Source of the DNA: CAWECB01 sp963807465
GTDB taxonomy: Bacteria; Patescibacteriota; Minisyncoccia; Minisyncoccales; Minisyncoccaceae
NCBI GenBank assembly: GCA_963807465.1
Contig: CAWECB010000003.1
Span: 124,001-188,000, forward strand
DNA: 64,000 bases
Reading direction: 5' to 3'
A program made the translations under genes and the position numbers. The notes under the pieces were generated by a model. That model had not been told where the DNA came from and did not search any database. It saw only the letters and a list, made by a program, of their open reading frames with translations. This document shows, in pieces, positions 60,315-64,000 of the stretch. The first letter of the stretch is position 1. The number at the start of each line of letters is the position of its first letter.

Positions 60315-61771
60315 CTACGGCTTAGTCTTTTCTTCTTTGGCTTTTCGAGCCAAATTCTCCTAATTCCTTGTCAGAAAGCTTGCTTAATTCCCCTAGTTTC
60401 TGTTTTAAGTACTTCTATCATTATTTTTCGGCTCTTTCAATACTTCTTCCAACAATACATCCAATATCATGCCCAACTTTGGGAGATGGCTCGAGTATTC
60501 AATGAATCCATTATTTCATTCCCGTTGATTTTAACATTTTAACAGAAATAGGGTCTTTAGCTGACCTTTTCAATCATGTATTTGAAATGCCTTAGCTTGT
60601 ACGGTTCTGCTTTGGGGCATCCTGAGCCGATCCTATCGGCCATCCTCAATTGTAGCAGATCTTCCATGTTTTCTGCTCCTACATTCTTAACCAATCTTCT
60701 TACGGAAGACTCTCCCACTTCGTCCACATTGTAATAGAAGAGATGATATCTAACCAAATGAAGTATTTTTTCAACATCTTTCTTGGGAAATTTCAAGCGA
60801 TTAAGTATTTTCTCTGCCATTTGGGCTCCCACAACTCTCATGGTTGTAGAAGGTGGCAGTCATTGCCCTTCGCCATCTTTTCGTGGCGGTTTCCCTATAT
60901 CATGCAAGAAGGCAGCCGTTTTAACATAGAAATTAAAGCCTTTTTCGGCCGCATAATTCAAGCTTTCAAGATTATGCCTGTAGCAATATAGACATGATGC
61001 TTATTTTGGTTAACCTCTATCCTTCCTCCAATTCAGGTATTATATAGCTTAATAATCCGTTTTGTCTCAATGATTCGATACCGTTCAGCCGCATTAGGAC
61101 TGTTAATGATCTTAATCAATTCGTCTTTAATCCTTTCTTGGGATATTTTTTCCAATAATTCGAGCATTTTCTTTGATGGCTTTCTTGGTTTTTTCTTCAA
61201 TATTCCAATCATTACCCAAAACAGTTTCAAATCTTATGGCCCTCATCATTCTCAAGGCATCTTCGGAAAATCTGTCGTTCGGATTACCAACAGCCCTAAT
61301 AATATGCTTCTTGAGGTCGTTTTTACCATCAAACATGTCTAAAATATCTCATCTGACCGATTTTTTATGATATCGCTATAGCATTAACCGTAAAGTCTCT
61401 TCTTTTCAGATCTTCCTTTAATGGTTTTAGACCAAGCTGACCTTGTCCGGGATGCCGGCTGTCGCTATATGTCGCTTCCGACTCTGTAGGTCGTAATCTC
61501 GACAATCTCAAAGGTATCATCTTTTCCTTGGAAAAGCAACCCCGACTGTGCCGAAGTCGTTTTCATAGAATGTTTTAATTTTTAGCTTTTCAAATACTTT
61601 TTGTGTTTCCGTGGGAACCGCATTAGTCGCTATATCCCAGTCAGCAGGGGAGACGCCTCTTAAAAAGTCCCGAGTACATCCTCCGACAATATATGTTTCA
61701 AAGCCAGCCTTGTTCAGGCTTTCAATGCAAAAGAAAACATGTTCGGGAATCATTTTCAGATCCTTTTTCAT
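60315..61771 (-). pseudogene. cca: CCA-adding tRNA nucleotidyltransferase (HD-domain type), frame broken many times
   Basis: Begins MKKDLKMIPEHVFFCIESLN and ETYIVGGCTRDFLRGVSPAD with WDIAT, the nucleotidyltransferase GG...DxD signature. Later pieces are [16 protein letters not shown] (RxxRxxRF), [19 protein letters not shown] (neck), an HD-type AAFLHDIGKPP-like stretch, then MAEKILNRLKFPKKDVEKIL and RMADRIGSGCPK. The end reads LKINGNEIMDSL, PKVGMILDVLLEEVL and ARKAKEEKTKP. At least five frame changes are needed. About 480 residues. It adds CCA to tRNA 3' ends, which is needed here since none of the five tRNA genes encodes CCA. Confidence 0.8.
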
Positions 61772-61799
61772 GACTACATTTTAACCCAAAACTCCTTAC

Positions 61800-61827
61800 T
61801 TGACAACTATTCTTGTTTTGATAGAAT
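61800..61827 (+). promoter_or_regulatory. Promoter of nusA
   Basis: TTGACA (61800-61805), 16-bp spacer, TAGAAT (61822-61827) with an upstream TGa (extended -10). The leader is about 90 nt, and AAGGAAAA lies before the ATG at 61923. Confidence 0.65.
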
Positions 61828-61922
61828 AGTATCAAGAAGAAAGTAATTTTTGATTGGTCGGATTGTTCCGATCTTTTTAATACTTTTTTCCAGAATAATA
61901 AAACTAAATAAGGAAAACGATT

Positions 61923-63191
61923 ATGGATTTTCAATCATTTTTGTCAGCCATCAGCCAGATTGCGGAAGAGAAGGGTTTGTCCCAGGAAAAGATATTAGAG
62001 ACAGTCGAGCATGCCTTGGCTTCGGCATACAAGAAAGAGTATGGCAAGAAGGGTCAAGTGATCAAAGCCAAGATTAATGTGAAATCGGGAAAGGTGGAAT
62101 TTTCAAGAGTCATGACGGTAGCCGACGATACGATGGTATATATTCCGGAAAAGGTTGAAGTGGAGCGAGAAGAGGGGGTAGAGAAAGAAAAAGAGCCGGA
62201 GATTAAAGTCAAGGAAAGTTATAGGCCCTTGGAATCCGAACTCAATGCCGAAGAAACAGAGAAAGAAGAAGAGGGGGTTCAAAGAAGGGCGAGATACAAT
62301 CCAGAAAAGCACATATTAGTAGAAGAATCCAAAAAAGATCATCCCGAATTAAAGCCTGGGGACGAACTCATTATTCCTTTGGAGCAGAAAGAAGACTTTG
62401 GAAGGATTGCCGCGCAGACAGCCAAACAGGTCGTTTTGCAGAAAATAAGGGAGGCAGAAAAGGAGAATGTTTTAGCTGAATACAAGTCAAAAGAAGGGGA
62501 AATCGTCTCGGGAATAGTCCAGCGAATAGAGGGGACTAACGTATATTTTGATATCGGAAAAAGCTTAGGCGTATTACCCAAGGAAGAGCAGATAAGAGGA
62601 GAATTCTATAAGGAAGGGCAGAGACTAAAGCTATATGTCTTAAGGGTTGATACAACCCCTAAGGGCCCCATTATCCTTTTATCGAGAAGCTATCCCAAAT
62701 TGATAAGCAAGCTGTTCGAGCTCGAGGTTCCCGAAATATCTTCGGGCCAGCTGGAAATCAAATCGATTGCAAGGGAGGCTGGTTCGAGAACGAAGATAGC
62801 GGTTGCTTCTTTTGCCGACGGAGTTGATCCCATCGGCGCTATGGTCGGGCAAAGGGGAGTGAGAGTGGCCGCCGTGATGTCCGAACTGGGAGGGGAAAAG
62901 ATAGACATTATTGAATACGCCGAAGATACCGACAAATACATTGCTAATTCGCTGTCTCCGGCAAAGATTATTGATGTTGTTCTAAAAGAAAGGAATACCG
63001 CTATGGTAATCGTTCCCAAAGACCAGCTATCTTTGGCTATCGGAAAAGACGGACAGAATGTCAGATTGTCGGCCAAGCTTACCGGATGGAAAATCGACGT
63101 CAAAAGTGACGAACAGCTACAGGAAATGAAGAAGAATGACGATGACGAGGAACTGAATATAGACGAGGACGACGAAGAAAAAGCAGAATAA
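61923..63191 (+). CDS. nusA: Transcription termination/antitermination factor NusA
   Basis: 422 residues. N-domain FLSAISQIAEEKGLSQEKIL with VEHALASAYKKEYGKK, a long acidic insert (about 80-125, EREEGVEKEKEPEIKVKESY), S1 domain GEIVSGIVQRIEGTNVYFDI. KH1 has DGVDPIGAMVGQRGVRVAAV and KH2 has VVPKDQLSLAIGKDGQNVRL. The C-terminus is a purely acidic tail (NDDDEELNIDEDDEEKAE) with no extra acidic repeats of the E. coli type. Binds RNA polymerase and nascent RNA. Confidence 0.95.
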   Translation: MDFQSFLSAISQIAEEKGLSQEKILETVEHALASAYKKEYGKKGQVIKAKINVKSGKVEFSRVMTVADDTMVYIPEKVEVEREEGVEKEKEPEIKVKESYRPLESELNAEETEKEEEGVQRRARYNPEKHILVEESKKDHPELKPGDELIIPLEQKEDFGRIAAQTAKQVVLQKIREAEKENVLAEYKSKEGEIVSGIVQRIEGTNVYFDIGKSLGVLPKEEQIRGEFYKEGQRLKLYVLRVDTTPKGPIILLSRSYPKLISKLFELEVPEISSGQLEIKSIAREAGSRTKIAVASFADGVDPIGAMVGQRGVRVAAVMSELGGEKIDIIEYAEDTDKYIANSLSPAKIIDVVLKERNTAMVIVPKDQLSLAIGKDGQNVRLSAKLTGWKIDVKSDEQLQEMKKNDDDEELNIDEDDEEKAE

Positions 63192-63203
63192 TATTTGAAA
63201 AAG

Positions 63204-64000
63204 ATGAAATACGAAATCAAGGAGATATCCGGGACGAAAAAGAAGATAGAAACGGAATTGACCGCCGAAGAATTCGATGTTTTTTACGCTGAAGCCTTAA
63301 GGGAATTCGCCAGGGAGGTTGAGCTTCCCGGATTCCGCAAGGGCAAAGCTCCGGAAAAGATGGTCGAAGAAAAAATAAATTCAGCTGATCTCTTGTCCGA
63401 AGCGGCCGAGCATACCATAAGGCACAGCTGGGGCAAGATTCTTACCGAAACCAATCTGGAAGCGGTTTCAGCGCCCCATGTTGAGATCATTAAGGTGGCT
63501 AAAGGGAATCCCTTTGTTTTCAATATCGAAGTCGAGGTCTTGCCGGAGATCAAGCTACCGGATATAAGGAGCATAGCCAACGGAGTGAAAAAAGAAAACG
63601 TAAAAGTGGAAACCAAAGAAGTAGAAGACACCCTTAATTGGCTGCGAGCAGTCGAGGGCGAAAATGTCGCAGAAAGACGGCCCGACTGAAAATGGAGATT
63701 TGGTTGAAATAACCTTCTTTTCTCCGGACATTAAGGACGACAAGGATAAAAAAGACAGGTTCGTTATAGGCAAAACTCATTATGTGAAAGGAATGGAAGA
63801 GGCTCTTCTCGGAATGAAGGCCGGAGAGGAGAAAGAATTCGAGACCGTCAATACGCAGGATGAGAAACAAAAAATAAAGATACATGTCAAAGTCGATTCA
63901 ATAAAGAAAGTCGAATTGCCGGAGATTACCGACGATTGGGCCAAGACTTTAGGTAATTTTAGTGATCTTAATGCCTTAAAAGAAGATATTAAAAAGGGAA
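63204..64000 (+). CDS. tig: Trigger factor (partial at window end, one frame break)
   Basis: Start MKYEIKEISGTKKKIETELT. The ribosome-binding signature REVELPGFRKGKAPEKMVEE (G-F-R-K-G-K-x-P) is intact, followed by SWGKILTETNLEAVSAPHVE. Near 63665 the frame changes, and the FKBP-type PPIase domain continues as TENGDLVEITFFSPDIKDDK, YVKGMEEALLGMKAGEEKEF and EITDDWAKTLGNFSDLNALK to the window end. A nascent-chain chaperone at the ribosome exit. ATG at 63204 follows nusA by 12 bp. Confidence 0.9.

Noticed and set aside
60315..60542. Plus-strand open frame overlapping tRNA-Ala and the end of cca
   Set aside because: It runs through tRNA and parS sequence and opposite to conserved CCA-enzyme residues; no homology-like features.

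Overview
The window reads as a chromosomal segment of an ultra-small bacterium of the Candidate Phyla Radiation (Patescibacteria), most likely a Parcubacteria-type lineage. The reasons are short, tightly packed genes with many ATGA overlaps; a type IV secretion (VirB4/PrgI/VirB6/VirB2-like) locus without relaxase; archaeal-type enzymes (Elp3, fructose-bisphosphate aldolase/phosphatase, CarS-like CDP-lipid synthase); very short AtpC and AtpH; and tRNA genes without encoded CCA. TGA is used as a normal stop (ATGA overlaps), so the UGA-recoding lineages are unlikely. No species is named because nothing in the sequence allows it.

Layout. 0-4.2 kb: PHP-domain fragment, EF-Tu-domain-2-like protein, LOG protein, then a divergent Trm9-like methyltransferase/Elp3 pair (wobble-uridine modification) and a NIF3-like protein. 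4.3-12.3 kb (minus): ruvA-murE-atpB-atpI/Z-atpE-F-H-A-G-D-C. The stretch of about 7.4-11.1 kb is full of +/-1 frame breaks while both flanks are clean. 12.3-18.0 kb: rpsT (+) facing a seven-gene minus operon, tsaE-5'exonuclease-histidine kinase-response regulator-mutM-holA-HAD. 18.1-24.2 kb (+): DHH protein, pilB, ruvB, archaeal FBPase, yebC, ruvC. An apparent minus-strand structured RNA with its own promoter and terminator lies between pilB and ruvB. 24.2-27.5 kb: tyrS (-) and a class A penicillin-binding protein (+). 27.5-32.1 kb: the classic origin neighbourhood dnaN-[DnaA boxes, AT-rich]-dnaA / rpmH-rnpA-yidC-jag. 32.1-45.3 kb: secretion/pilus locus with two VirB2-like proteins fused to beta/gamma-crystallin-like modules and an 822-residue Cys-rich surface protein. 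45.3-53 kb: ksgA, LysM-M23 protein, dksA-like, a coiled-coil protein, pnp, rpsO, a second VirB2-like pilin and two tRNAs.

53-60 kb (minus) is the most interesting block: eight close-spaced genes encoding three PlsY acyltransferases, two DegV/FakB fatty-acid-binding proteins, a FakA-DegV fusion, a conserved-TM-helix membrane protein and a CarS-like CDP-lipid synthase. Together they look like a one-operon route from scavenged fatty acids to CDP-activated phospholipid precursor. Immediately upstream, three tRNA genes (all with C34 anticodons) are interleaved with three perfect parS palindromes and a helically phased array of ten TTCTGGACA-type repeats. The window ends with the CCA-adding enzyme (frame-disrupted), nusA and trigger factor (cut by the window end).

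Many essential genes (atpA, atpB, atpF, atpH, murE, dnaA, dnaN, fbp, cca, tig, fakA, plsY, carS) carry single-base frame breaks or an in-frame stop with the coding signal conserved on both sides. Sequence error is the simplest explanation. These genes are described across the breaks, and start/stop positions of the heavily broken ones are approximate.
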